Shown here: positions 13,815 through 19,989 of the stretch, one piece after another | Numbering within the stretch: the stretch's first letter is position 1 | Layout of the letters: every line of letters begins with the position of its first letter | IMG/VR virus record: IMGVR_UViG_3300035691_000007 | Span: 1 to 52,701 of that record | Source: a virus | Strand: one strand, 5' to 3' | Length of the DNA stretch: 52,701 nt | Program-made: the position numbers and the translations under genes | The notes under the pieces: generated by a model | Told to the model about the DNA's origin: nothing | Database searches by the model: none | What the model saw: only the letters and a program-made list of their open reading frames with translations

Positions 13815-14195
13815 CTAGGTGATGTTTTCGTCAACTTCCAATCCAGCCAAGTGCTCGATGCCAACGATGGCGTAGGCCAGATTGAAGAACAGCATCAGCG
13901 TCTTCTTGTCCTGTCCCTGCTGTGTCTTGTCGAGATGATCGGAGTACGCTTTCGCAGCGCGGCGCAAGGCATAGGCTGCGTCAACGAGTTGTTTTTGTGG
14001 TTTTTTCATGGGGCGATTCTTGCACTTGCGCTTGTCCTTCATCATCCGCTTGAGCGATTCCTTTTCAAACCTGTCGATTTCGCGCAACCGTTTTGAAAGC
14101 CAACGACCGGAAAGCATTTCCTTCTTCTGGTTCAGCTTGTCCTTTCTGTCCTGCTGCCAGACGCCAGCCTGACCGGGATACATTTTGTCACTCAT
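13815..14195 (-). CDS. Hypothetical basic coiled-coil protein, 126 aa
   Basis: ATG 14195 overlaps the upstream stop by ATGA. The N-terminal two thirds are very basic and helical (RKDKLNQKKEMLSGRWLSKR, then KESLKRMMKDKRKCKNRPMK). The C-terminal part (TLMLFFNLAYAIVGIEHLAG) is a short, mildly hydrophobic helix. No domain recognised; DNA or RNA binding is plausible from charge alone. Confidence 0.65.
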   Translation of the reverse strand: MSDKMYPGQAGVWQQDRKDKLNQKKEMLSGRWLSKRLREIDRFEKESLKRMMKDKRKCKNRPMKKPQKQLVDAAYALRRAAKAYSDHLDKTQQGQDKKTLMLFFNLAYAIVGIEHLAGLEVDENIT

Positions 14196-14398
14196 CCCCT
14201 CCCCCTCTCATCGCGTGACGGGGCGGGTGGCATGTTGGTGAACCATTGGTCAGATGGCATCTTTTTCATCTGGCATTCGTTGTCCATGTGCGACCAGCAA
14301 GATGTTTTACAGGTGAAGGACGCACCGCAATAGGAGCACACATGCTTTTTGCAGTTCTTCATCTGCCGCTGCTCTGTGTTCATGTATCGACTGCTCAC
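14192..14398 (-). CDS. Small C2H2-like zinc-finger protein, 68 aa
   Basis: The core CSYCGASFTCKTSCWSHMDN followed by EC has CxxC, then Cys, Cys, His and Cys in the spacing of a C2H2-type or C2HC finger (C-x2-C-x9-C-x3-H). The flanks are basic and polar. Start and stop overlap both neighbours by ATGA. A nucleic-acid or protein-binding micro-protein is likely; the target is unknown. Confidence 0.65.
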   Translation of the reverse strand: MSSRYMNTEQRQMKNCKKHVCSYCGASFTCKTSCWSHMDNECQMKKMPSDQWFTNMPPAPSRDERGRG

Positions 14399-14601
14399 AC
14401 CCCCTCCGTTTCACCGGCAGCGGGTTGCAGTGGAATTGCGTTGGCTGCCTCAACCATTGCCTTGAGAACCACCATCGGAATGTGGTCGGCCCGCATGACG
14501 ATTTCGTTGTTCTGCGACAGGATGAAGTGCATTCCGTATTGGTTTGACGCCACCCAAGGACGCATCGGAGGGAGCCAGTTTTCCATCGTTGTCTCTTTCA
14601 T
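14395..14601 (-). CDS. Hypothetical protein, 68 aa
   Basis: Begins MKETTMENWLPPMRPWVASN, with a strand-rich middle (MHFILSQNNEIVMRADHIPM) and a helical end (VLKAMVEAANAIPLQPAAG). Small alpha/beta protein of the accessory block, coupled to the zinc-finger gene that follows. No family recognised. Confidence 0.6.
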   Translation of the reverse strand: MKETTMENWLPPMRPWVASNQYGMHFILSQNNEIVMRADHIPMVVLKAMVEAANAIPLQPAAGETEGV

Positions 14602-14611
14602 AAATCATCCG

Positions 14612-14815
14612 TCACTCTGCCGTCCGGTGTGGCGCAAGGGGGTCATGCGAAGTCAACCCCAACTGATCCGCCACGATGGCGACCTGGGCCTCGGTCGGAT
14701 TGTTGTCGCAGCAGCCAAGTATGGCCAACCGTTCATCCCTCAGATACCTCGCCTCCACCCTGTCCTCGGCGAACGGGAGCGAGTCGATGGCTTTGGTTAG
14801 CTGTGGGAGAGTCAT
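14612..14815 (-). CDS. Hypothetical protein, 67 aa
   Basis: ATG 14815 is two bases after the stop of the micro-gene before it. The product starts TLPQLTKAIDSLPFAEDRVE and is mainly helical, containing a CC pair (LGCCDNNPT). It could be a small helical adaptor; nothing in the sequence points to a specific job. Confidence 0.55.
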   Translation of the reverse strand: MTLPQLTKAIDSLPFAEDRVEARYLRDERLAILGCCDNNPTEAQVAIVADQLGLTSHDPLAPHRTAE

Positions 14816-14817
14816 GT

Positions 14818-14988
14818 TCAGTAGAGGATTTCTTTGCGGCCTGCGACCAGTTTGGTCTTGCGCGATTTCGCTTCAAACTTGTCCAGCATTTTGATGTAGT
14901 GCTCGCAGCAGTAACCGTTGACCACGGAAAGGTTCTTGCACTTTCTTACGATGCACCGTGAGCGCAATGGCTTTCGGATGAACTTCAT
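14818..14988 (-). CDS. Small zinc-binding-type protein, 56 aa
   Basis: ATG 14988 to TGA 14818-14820 encodes MKFIRKPLRSRCIVRKCKNL, then SVVNGYCCEHY and a Lys/Arg-rich end (KFEAKSRKTKLVAGRKEILY). The pattern C-x4-C, then 'G-x-C-C-x2-H-Y' matches the small phage zinc motif often written as C..C...A.GLC..HY. It fills an otherwise empty gap and has strong strand agreement with its neighbours. Confidence 0.6.
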   Translation of the reverse strand: MKFIRKPLRSRCIVRKCKNLSVVNGYCCEHYIKMLDKFEAKSRKTKLVAGRKEILY

Positions 14989-14997
14989 AATCTCAAT

Positions 14998-15219
14998 TCA
15001 CACCGGCAGCGGCGGTTTCTCGACCAGCATCGCCCAGAACTTGAGCGGTCGTTTGCTGATGCTTTTGGTGAACAGGCAGAACCCATGACGGTTGGCGACG
15101 GACTGGATGAGGTAACGGTTGCCATGCGTCAGCACCCATTTGGCCTTGGGCCATCCTAGCACTTCGGCCTTCATCGAGCCGTAGGGTCGCTTCCGTGGCT
15201 GTCCGTCGTTGCGGGTCAT
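14998..15219 (-). CDS. Hypothetical basic protein, 73 aa
   Basis: Start chosen as ATG 15219, which makes an ATGA overlap with the gene before; a longer start at 15243 is possible. It contains RPYGSMKAEVLGWPKAKWVL, then YLIQSVANRHGFCLF and a hydrophobic-basic end (RPLKFWAMLVEKPPLPV). No domain recognised. Confidence 0.55.
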   Translation of the reverse strand: MTRNDGQPRKRPYGSMKAEVLGWPKAKWVLTHGNRYLIQSVANRHGFCLFTKSISKRPLKFWAMLVEKPPLPV

Positions 15220-15401
15220 GGCCTGTGGATTCCAGTAATCCACAGCACCTCGATTTTGAACAGCAGCAGGAACAGCCTGAAGCTATAGAGATATTTTGAC
15301 TGTGGCGAATAGCTGACGCGGCCCGTGGCGAAACCAAGCAGGGCTATGGCCTCGCCGTTTCGCCATCCGAGCCAGTTGATGTGAAATGCGTGAATTTTCA
15401 T
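15216..15401 (-). CDS. Hypothetical protein, 61 aa
   Basis: ATG 15401 overlaps the micro-gene before by ATGA. It reads MKIHAFHINWLGWRNGEAIA, LLGFATGRVSYS, then a hydrophobic, aromatic stretch YSFRLFLLLFKIEVLWITGI. The last 20 residues are hydrophobic enough for membrane association, though not a typical span because of the Lys and Glu. Function unknown. Confidence 0.55.
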   Translation of the reverse strand: MKIHAFHINWLGWRNGEAIALLGFATGRVSYSPQSKYLYSFRLFLLLFKIEVLWITGIHRP

Positions 15402-15565
15402 CCCTTCGTCCTCATGGGCGGTTCGGTGGGTGGTTTGCGGCGCAGATGGAAGGTGCATCCATCCGGTGAACGTTTGGCAAAAGCAGCAAGAACCGCAAAC
15501 TCCGCGCTGCTTCTGGTTGTCGCGTTCTTGACCACCAGCATGAACCGATGTTGTTTCTGTTTCAT
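15398..15565 (-). CDS. Hypothetical micro-protein, 55 aa
   Basis: ATG 15565 and stop 15398-15400 make ATGA overlaps on both sides. The sequence MKQKQHRFMLVVKNATTRSS, then AEFAVLAAFAKRSPDGCTFH and a basic Pro-rich end (RRKPPTEPPMRTKG) suggests a small strand-helix-strand fold. It is shorter than usual gene-calling cut-offs, but the double coupling argues that it is real. Confidence 0.55.
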   Translation of the reverse strand: MKQKQHRFMLVVKNATTRSSAEFAVLAAFAKRSPDGCTFHLRRKPPTEPPMRTKG

Positions 15566-15954
15566 AAAGTCCTTTTCAGCAGTTCCTTCAGCACTTGGGC
15601 ATCCTTCTGGGCACGGGCGGGGATGGAGCCGCGAAGTTCACCGATGGCTCGTTCTCTCGGTGTGACATTCAAAGCCTGCAACCTTTTTGCCTCAGCCAAA
15701 TCTTCACAGAAGCGTGGCAGATCATCAATGACGGCGCGGATGGTGAGCTTGCGCTTGATCGAGTACTTGAGGTTCTGGCGGATGATGAGCTTCACCACCA
15801 GCTTCAGGTCATCGAGGGTGAAGCCATTTCGATTTAGGTCATAGTAGCTGCGCTCGAACAGGTGGTAACGAAGCACATTCGGGTCATTGCCGGTCAGTTC
15901 ACACCATTGAAGGTGGTACTGCTTCAGATGTTCGGCGTGTTCAATGGTGGTCAT
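15562..15954 (-). CDS. Hypothetical helical protein, 130 aa
   Basis: ATG 15954 overlaps the PP-loop gene by ATGA. Mostly helical: TIEHAEHLKQYHLQWCELTG, then LDDLKLVVKLIIRQNLKYSI and AEAKRLQALNVTPRERAIGE. The N-terminal half has the look of a small replication or DNA-binding adaptor ('L-x-W-x-E-L-T-G'), but no family could be named. Confidence 0.6.
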   Translation of the reverse strand: MTTIEHAEHLKQYHLQWCELTGNDPNVLRYHLFERSYYDLNRNGFTLDDLKLVVKLIIRQNLKYSIKRKLTIRAVIDDLPRFCEDLAEAKRLQALNVTPRERAIGELRGSIPARAQKDAQVLKELLKRTL

Positions 15955-16733
15955 AAAAAGCACACTCCGCTTGAGCAGTGGGTTCGTTCGTCAAACAACT
16001 CTGTCTGACCGCTGACGGGGACGGATTTCGCGAAGTCGATGGTGTCGATTGGGCGGCATGATGGATGAAGCCAGATGGTCGGGTCTTTCATCTGGATTTC
16101 ACGCTCAAGTTCAGCGGCAAGCCTCAGTTCCTCCGGTGTGATGTCGGCCCACTCGTCATCGCTCTGGTTTGGGCAGTTGTAGCACATTGAGCGCGGAGGA
16201 TCGGGCCAGCCCAGAGAGCGGACAAAATCAATGGACTGCTGGCGGCGCATCGGCCTGTCGTTGATGAGCGGGAAACGAATCCGTCCAGCCTGCCAGTCCT
16301 TGCCGCCCATCATCCTCATGGCGCGCCTTGCCTCATCGGTTGAGAACCCGATCCAGCGGCGCTGTTCCTTGGTCGGGATTCCGAGGCTTCTGAGGAAGCG
16401 TTCACATGGTCTGACCTTCCACTCATTCGAGCAAAACCCTTCCAGCTTGCCGATGCCGCCATTGGAGGTTGTGAAGGCTGGCATGAGCATGTTTTCACCG
16501 TTGGTTGACCAGATGCCACAGGTGGCCCATTCCTGACCGATGCGATGTACTTCAATTCCAACCGCCAGAAGTGCGGGACGTACAACTTCATCAAGGTATT
16601 TCCAAGTGGTGGCCTTCTCGCGCCCAGTGTCGGCGATGACCACGAAATCAGGCTTTGGAAGCAAACCTTGAACAATCATGCCAGAAATGCAGGTACTCTG
16701 GGTGCCCCCTCCGCTTGTGAAGATTTCAGTCAT
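15951..16733 (-). CDS. PP-loop ATP pyrophosphatase, PAPS-reductase-like, 260 aa
   Basis: The N-terminal loop TSGGGTQSTCI is the SGG-x-x-S PP-loop that binds ATP pyrophosphate, followed by FVVIADTGREKATTWKYLDE, as in phosphoadenosine-phosphosulfate reductase-type enzymes. Later CYNCPNQSDDEW and a C-terminal HCSSGVCFL give two cysteine pairs that could carry sulfur or a metal. Phage members of this superfamily are thought to act in nucleotide or tRNA thiolation or DNA modification, but the substrate here is not known. Start at ATG 16733 lies right after the structured non-coding region. Confidence 0.75.
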   Translation of the reverse strand: MTEIFTSGGGTQSTCISGMIVQGLLPKPDFVVIADTGREKATTWKYLDEVVRPALLAVGIEVHRIGQEWATCGIWSTNGENMLMPAFTTSNGGIGKLEGFCSNEWKVRPCERFLRSLGIPTKEQRRWIGFSTDEARRAMRMMGGKDWQAGRIRFPLINDRPMRRQQSIDFVRSLGWPDPPRSMCYNCPNQSDDEWADITPEELRLAAELEREIQMKDPTIWLHPSCRPIDTIDFAKSVPVSGQTELFDERTHCSSGVCFL

Positions 16734-16787
16734 GTTGCTGTTTCAGTTCCGGTTGGAGATTGTGATCTTGAGTTTGAGCGGGAGCGA

Positions 16788-17181
16788 GACAGCTACCCTT
16801 CTGCAAGGATAGCTGTCCGCATGGTTGAAGCCCGTGATCTTTGAGAATCGGGTATGCGTTTGGACAGTGCGCAGTCGGGACAGCCTGATACCATCAGAAA
16901 CCCGGAGCATTCCTGCTCGGCACTGGACAGTGGCGGCCAAGTCTTGGCACCGCCCTTTCAACCCCGCCGGTAGTCCACGGGGCGCTGTTTGTACAAGGGA
17001 CCGCCTTGGAGCGTTACCAAGGGTGTCCGGTCGCCATGTCCTGCATGGCCTTGTCTCGGAGGCATCCGACGAAGGAGAAAGCCCGCTCGATGTCGTTCCT
17101 CGGAAGTTGTGCGCTCCAAAAGGAAAGTGCGAAGCCGGGGCCTTCGGTTGTTTCGCAGAGCAAATGTCTGATGGAGCGCAC
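16788..17181 (-). ncRNA. Candidate large structured RNA (non-coding region A)
   Basis: The roughly 500 bp between 16734 and 17233 hold no convincing gene but many strong helices: 16788-16795/16810-16817 (8 bp, continued inward), GAGCA-TTCC-TGCTC (16905-16918), TGGAC/GTCCA (16924-28/16973-77) enclosing a 9-bp hairpin (16932-16954), GACCG+CCTTGG/CCAAGG+CGGTC (16999-17032), GCCATG-TCCTG-CATGGC (17033-17049), TCGGA/TCCGA (17056-17069) and a perfect 10-bp long-range helix 17109-17118/17172-17181. A C-A mismatch (16796/16809) becomes G-U on the minus strand and a TTCC loop becomes GGAA (GNRA), so transcription from the minus strand is likely. Size and density resemble the phage-borne GOLLD/ROOL class; identity is not shown. 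Confidence 0.6.
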
Positions 17182-17233
17182 GTCATACTGTTTTCACATC
17201 GCCTTCACGGTTGCAACTAAAATCGGTGGGTGG

Positions 17234-17623
17234 TCAATCGGGAACCGAGAATTTGAACTTCGGAAGCCGCTCAGCCACTTTTTGGCAGATGCCCTCAAGG
17301 CTCATGCCAGCGCCACGGTTTTCGACTGCATGGCGAATTTCCGGTTCCTTCACAAATCCAAGCTGCCACCCACGGAGCACGGCGAGCATCCTTGGCAGAT
17401 CGCAATCGCAGACATCCTTGTAGAGCATCCAGATTTTTGAGCCATAAATACCAAGCGAATCAAGCGACAGGATTGCTCCAAGACCGCCCATTGCGCTGTC
17501 GGGGTCGATTTGGCTGCCATCGGCAAGTATCTTCAGGATGACGGTCAAGGCGCCGGGATTTACTTCTGACATTTTGAACATCACGTCTTGTGTTGAATCG
17601 GCAAGTTGCAGTTTTGTTTTCAT
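17234..17623 (-). CDS. Hypothetical protein, 129 aa
   Basis: ATG 17623 follows an A/C-rich leader. It starts with MKTKLQLADSTQDVMFKMSE, then helical stretches (GALTVILKILADGSQIDPDS, LPRMLAVLRGWQLGFVKEPE) and a last region GAGMSLEGICQKVAERLPKF. No motif is recognised. It lies directly upstream (5') of the structured RNA region on the same strand. Confidence 0.65.
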   Translation of the reverse strand: MKTKLQLADSTQDVMFKMSEVNPGALTVILKILADGSQIDPDSAMGGLGAILSLDSLGIYGSKIWMLYKDVCDCDLPRMLAVLRGWQLGFVKEPEIRHAVENRGAGMSLEGICQKVAERLPKFKFSVPD

Positions 17624-17632
17624 TTGGTTTGG

Positions 17633-17791
17633 TTATTCGGCTTGCTCAATCCTGACCACCGCTCCACCCATCGCGTTTGCCTTGGCTCTGGCCTTTCTCG
17701 CGGCTTCAACGATGTCAACGCCTTCAACTTCGACGGAGCGAGTCCATTCGTCAGGGCCATTACCGCCTTGGATGAGCGCGTGGCAGGTCAT
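17633..17791 (-). CDS. Hypothetical protein, 52 aa
   Basis: Starts at ATG 17791, which overlaps the stop of the 31-aa membrane peptide as ATGA. The sequence MTCHALIQGGNGPDEWTRSV, then EVEGVDIVEAARKARAKANA and a last strand GGAVVRIEQAE forms a short strand-helix-strand unit. The longer in-frame reading upstream (to 18052) is the antisense/alternative frame of the HNH gene and is rejected. Confidence 0.55.
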   Translation of the reverse strand: MTCHALIQGGNGPDEWTRSVEVEGVDIVEAARKARAKANAMGGAVVRIEQAE

Positions 17792-17883
17792 GGCTTTGCA
17801 AGAAACATGCCGATGATTGTCATGGTAATCCACAGAGTGAAGATTGCCAGAATGGCTGGCCAGAATCTTACATTTGGACTCAT
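17788..17883 (-). CDS. Single-span membrane micro-peptide, 31 aa
   Basis: ATG 17883 overlaps the HNH stop (ATGA) and its own TGA (17788-17790) overlaps the next ATG. The peptide is MSPNVRFWPAILAIFTLWIT followed by MTIIGMFLAKP: a short polar start, a hydrophobic helix of about 20 residues and a Lys near the end. It is too short for most gene finders; coupling on both sides supports it. A membrane or host-takeover role is inference. Confidence 0.5.
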   Translation of the reverse strand: MSPNVRFWPAILAIFTLWITMTIIGMFLAKP

Positions 17884-18614
17884 GCCGCCCTACGTTCCAT
17901 CTTGTAGGCTCTTCGCCTTGGAAATTCCGGGATGGATGACTTGAATTTGTGAATTCTTTCGATCCACTCCGAAAATTCTTCAAGCGAATAAGTGCGCTTC
18001 GCCATGTTGCAGAAAGCACAACACGGGACTGCGTTTTCAGTGGTATAACCATCGGAATTCTTTACTCGATCAAGTCCGTTGTAGGCGAATGCGCCATTGA
18101 GTCCGATCCTAAACATTTCTGTCTTCGGTGGTGCTCCGCAATATGCACAGTCAGACGACGCGAGGTGGCGGAATTCTTCTCTCGACAGACTCCACTCACA
18201 CCCTCTGTTTTTGGCCATTCTTTGATACTGTCCAAACAAGACATTGAACGCTGATTCTCCGTGTGGCTTTTTGTGACCATTGACATATTTCCTGAAATCA
18301 CAACCACATGATTTTGAATAACCCGTTTTCAAGTCTCCACCGCGAACAGTTTTTACGGTTCCACAGTCGCATTTGCAAAGCCATATCCTTCCTGCAAATT
18401 TTTGAGACTTGACCATTCGTATAACAATGAGTTTTCCAAATCGCCGTCCAGTTAAATCAATTCCGGCGTGTGAACCATTTTTGTATGGTTCCTGTTTGAT
18501 TTGAGATTCAGTTGGGCTGCTCAAGGATTGAGGTTCATTTTCCCATTCGCGGGCGAGACGTTGCTGTTCGGCGTGAATCAAGTTCACTGGACTGCATGGA
18601 TGGTCGGGAATCAT
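17880..18614 (-). CDS. HNH homing-type endonuclease, 244 aa
   Basis: ATG 18614 overlaps the gene before by ATGA. Residues about 45-105 have DLTGRRFGKLIVI, then WLCKCDCGTVKTVRGGDLKT and SKSCGC, a zinc-ribbon-like DNA-binding module found in phage HNH homing enzymes. The nuclease core follows: CAYCGAPP (about 155), then YNGLDRVKNSDGYT (the D-R pair of the active strand) and AVPCCAFCNMAKRTYSLEEF. This is a complete, free-standing homing-type HNH gene; no intron ends are visible around it. Confidence 0.8.
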   Translation of the reverse strand: MIPDHPCSPVNLIHAEQQRLAREWENEPQSLSSPTESQIKQEPYKNGSHAGIDLTGRRFGKLIVIRMVKSQKFAGRIWLCKCDCGTVKTVRGGDLKTGYSKSCGCDFRKYVNGHKKPHGESAFNVLFGQYQRMAKNRGCEWSLSREEFRHLASSDCAYCGAPPKTEMFRIGLNGAFAYNGLDRVKNSDGYTTENAVPCCAFCNMAKRTYSLEEFSEWIERIHKFKSSIPEFPRRRAYKMERRAA

Positions 18615-18931
18615 GGCTTCATTCCTTTCGGTTTTGGGCCAACCTTGATTTCCTTGAACGAGTTCTCGTTGCTCATCATCCAAGTGACGCTTTTCTTTCC
18701 AGCCTCAACCCATGCCGGATTGATTTTCGTCTGCCCTTTCTCCAGCCGGTAGCTCAGGCTGTTGTTGCGGCGTTTGCTGCCGTTACGCCGACGCGAGTAT
18801 TCCCGCTTCAGGATGAAATGCTTGATGCACTCGTTGGCGCTGACCAGCGGTTCTGAGCAGTAGGCGCAACATCCTTTGCGCACATTCTCAATCTGCTTCA
18901 ATCGCTGGCGGCTGAGTGGCTTGCGTTTCAT
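18611..18931 (-). CDS. Cysteine-containing small protein, 106 aa
   Basis: Start at ATG 18931; upstream in-frame sequence is the antisense of the gene before. It begins MKRKPLSRQRLKQIENVRKG, followed by CCAYCSEPLVSANECIKHFI, a C-x2-C / C-x3-H arrangement like the first half of an HNH or zinc-finger unit, and then a basic stretch (RRNGSKRRNNSLSYRLEKGQ). No HNH catalytic triad is visible. It is coupled to the real HNH gene that follows. Confidence 0.6.
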   Translation of the reverse strand: MKRKPLSRQRLKQIENVRKGCCAYCSEPLVSANECIKHFILKREYSRRRNGSKRRNNSLSYRLEKGQTKINPAWVEAGKKSVTWMMSNENSFKEIKVGPKPKGMKP

Positions 18932-19140
18932 GGCTTGATTCCAAAGGGGATGCCACAGATGCGACGGACGGTGCCGAGCCTCACAAGCGCCATCTTTTTG
19001 AATTCCTCCGCGCTCTCCCAGCAATACCTGTGTTTGATGTAGTTGCCGCGAATCGACTTGATGACGAGCGGTCTTGGATCGAATCCGTATTGGCACAGCC
19101 ACACGTCGTCTTTCCTGAAAACAATCTGTTCAGTCGTCAT
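18928..19140 (-). CDS. Hypothetical protein, 70 aa
   Basis: First gene after a good promoter-like pair (19151-19179). Sequence: MTTEQIVFRKDDVWLCQYGF, then PLVIKSIRGNYIKHRYCWES and ALVRLGTVRRICGIPFGIKP. Strand-rich with three cysteines; it looks like a small beta-barrel-type protein. Function unknown. Confidence 0.6.
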   Translation of the reverse strand: MTTEQIVFRKDDVWLCQYGFDPRPLVIKSIRGNYIKHRYCWESAEEFKKMALVRLGTVRRICGIPFGIKP

Positions 19141-19150
19141 TGCGAACGCG

Positions 19151-19179
19151 ACCGTAGCAACGACAATTCGCTATGTCAA
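19151..19179 (-). promoter_or_regulatory. Sigma70-like promoter, minus strand
   Basis: TTGACA (19174-19179 read on the minus strand) followed by exactly 17 bases and TACGGT (19151-19156), about ten bases before the ATG at 19140. The AT-rich stretch upstream (19180-19200) looks like an UP element. This would start the accessory block 19.1-13.8 kb separately from the structural genes. Confidence 0.5.
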
Positions 19180-19212
19180 CGATAATTCGGAAATTATTTT
19201 GACTCCCTGAAA

Positions 19213-19575
19213 CTACGGCGAAATCTTCCGAATCCGGATGAAAACCGAATTGCCGATCATGCCGGTGGAGGCGTTCCATTCGGTCGCGCTGAATTGTTCG
19301 GATAACCTCCACCAATCGTTGAAATTTGTAGTCGCCTCGAATATGAAAAAACCGTTGGTGGGATGGCAGGAGGCGATGATCGTCGGCGGAATCGAATTGA
19401 AGTTGGTCGTGACGGTCAGTGGAGGGACTTCATCGTTCACCGAAGGCAGTGCCAGCGGTGCCTCGAATAGAAAACGTGGCGCAGCTACAGTTTTTGGAGC
19501 CGTGCGATAGGTGCGGTTGAACTTGGGAGCCGAACAACCGCAGAGCAGGATGAGCAGGACGAGGGCGAATCTCAC
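19213..19575 (-). CDS. Lipoprotein with Verrucomicrobiota-type C-terminal module, 120 aa
   Basis: A clear lipoprotein signal: MRFALVLLILLCGCSAP, with LCGC as the lipobox. The C-terminal half reads TNGFFIFEATTNFNDWWRLS, then SATEWNASTGMIGNSVFIRI, which matches the 'F-x-STNL-x-x-W' and 'F-x-x-x-D' pattern widespread in Verrucomicrobiota surface and secreted proteins. It may sit in the host outer membrane after infection, for example in superinfection exclusion, but this is inference. Overlaps the gene before by ATGA. Confidence 0.7.
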   Translation of the reverse strand: MRFALVLLILLCGCSAPKFNRTYRTAPKTVAAPRFLFEAPLALPSVNDEVPPLTVTTNFNSIPPTIIASCHPTNGFFIFEATTNFNDWWRLSEQFSATEWNASTGMIGNSVFIRIRKISP

Positions 19576-19907
19576 TGTGCCACCAAACGGACAATTGGAT
19601 CAGTCGCCCACACGCCAAGGTCGATGTACTGGATTGGGCCGTGGATAAGGCCGCTGTCCTTCCACGAATCATCCGGTTGCTGTACCTGCCGGACGAAGGG
19701 CTGGTTTGGAAGCCACTCGTAAACGCGGGACTGTCTTTTTGTCGGCACGGTTCCGCCGTTCACGAAGTCACGCTTTGGAGCATGGTAAAAATCAACGTAG
19801 AACTCCGGCTGCATCCCCTTGGGAACAAGCTTCGTTTCCCAGCCATCAGGAGGAATGGTGGGGTCTTCAAATTCCTCCGTCACGAGTTCTATGAATTGAA
19901 CGATCAT
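19572..19907 (-). CDS. Hypothetical protein, 111 aa
   Basis: Starts at ATG 19907. The sequence IVQFIELVTEEFEDPTIPPD, then GWETKLVPKGMQPEFYVDFY and SRVYEWLPNQPFVRQV, ending YIDLGVWATDPIVRLVAQ, is strand-rich and Pro-rich. It may be a small virion-associated or host-interaction protein next to the internal virion gene; no family recognised. Confidence 0.55.
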   Translation of the reverse strand: MIVQFIELVTEEFEDPTIPPDGWETKLVPKGMQPEFYVDFYHAPKRDFVNGGTVPTKRQSRVYEWLPNQPFVRQVQQPDDSWKDSGLIHGPIQYIDLGVWATDPIVRLVAQ

Positions 19908-19936
19908 GGTGTGCTCTGGTTTGTTGTTTAACGGTT

Positions 19937-19978
19937 CGCTTGCCAAACCATCCGCCATCCGTGCGCGCATGGCAAGCG
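19937..19978. terminator. Long-loop inverted repeat after the large virion gene
   Basis: CGCTTGCCA (19937-19945) pairs perfectly with TGGCAAGCG (19970-19978) around a 24-base loop, just after the stop of the 1347-residue gene at 19990 on the minus strand. There is no U-run. It may slow transcription or protect the 3' end of the structural mRNA. Confidence 0.35.
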
Positions 19979-19989
19979 TGGAGGGGTGG

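Noticed and set aside
13280-13864. A 194-residue minus-strand frame across the tRNA
   Set aside because: It runs through a well-formed tRNA-Pro and a terminator.
16743-17186. A 147-residue minus-strand frame across region A
   Set aside because: Arg/Ser/Pro/Cys-rich composition typical of non-coding sequence, no coupling to neighbours, and dense RNA-like pairing through it.
16825-17220. A 131-residue plus-strand frame across region A
   Set aside because: Same reasons; also opposite to all neighbours and without a plausible start signal.
16734-17233. rRNA, tmRNA or RNase P RNA
   Set aside because: No remembered conserved cores of these RNAs (tmRNA CCA end, RNase P GAGGAAAGTCC block) are present on either strand.
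17633-18052. Long (139-residue) form of the small gene at 17633
   Set aside because: Its N-terminal part is an alternative frame through the HNH gene and the membrane micro-peptide; the ATG at 17791 gives the coupled start.
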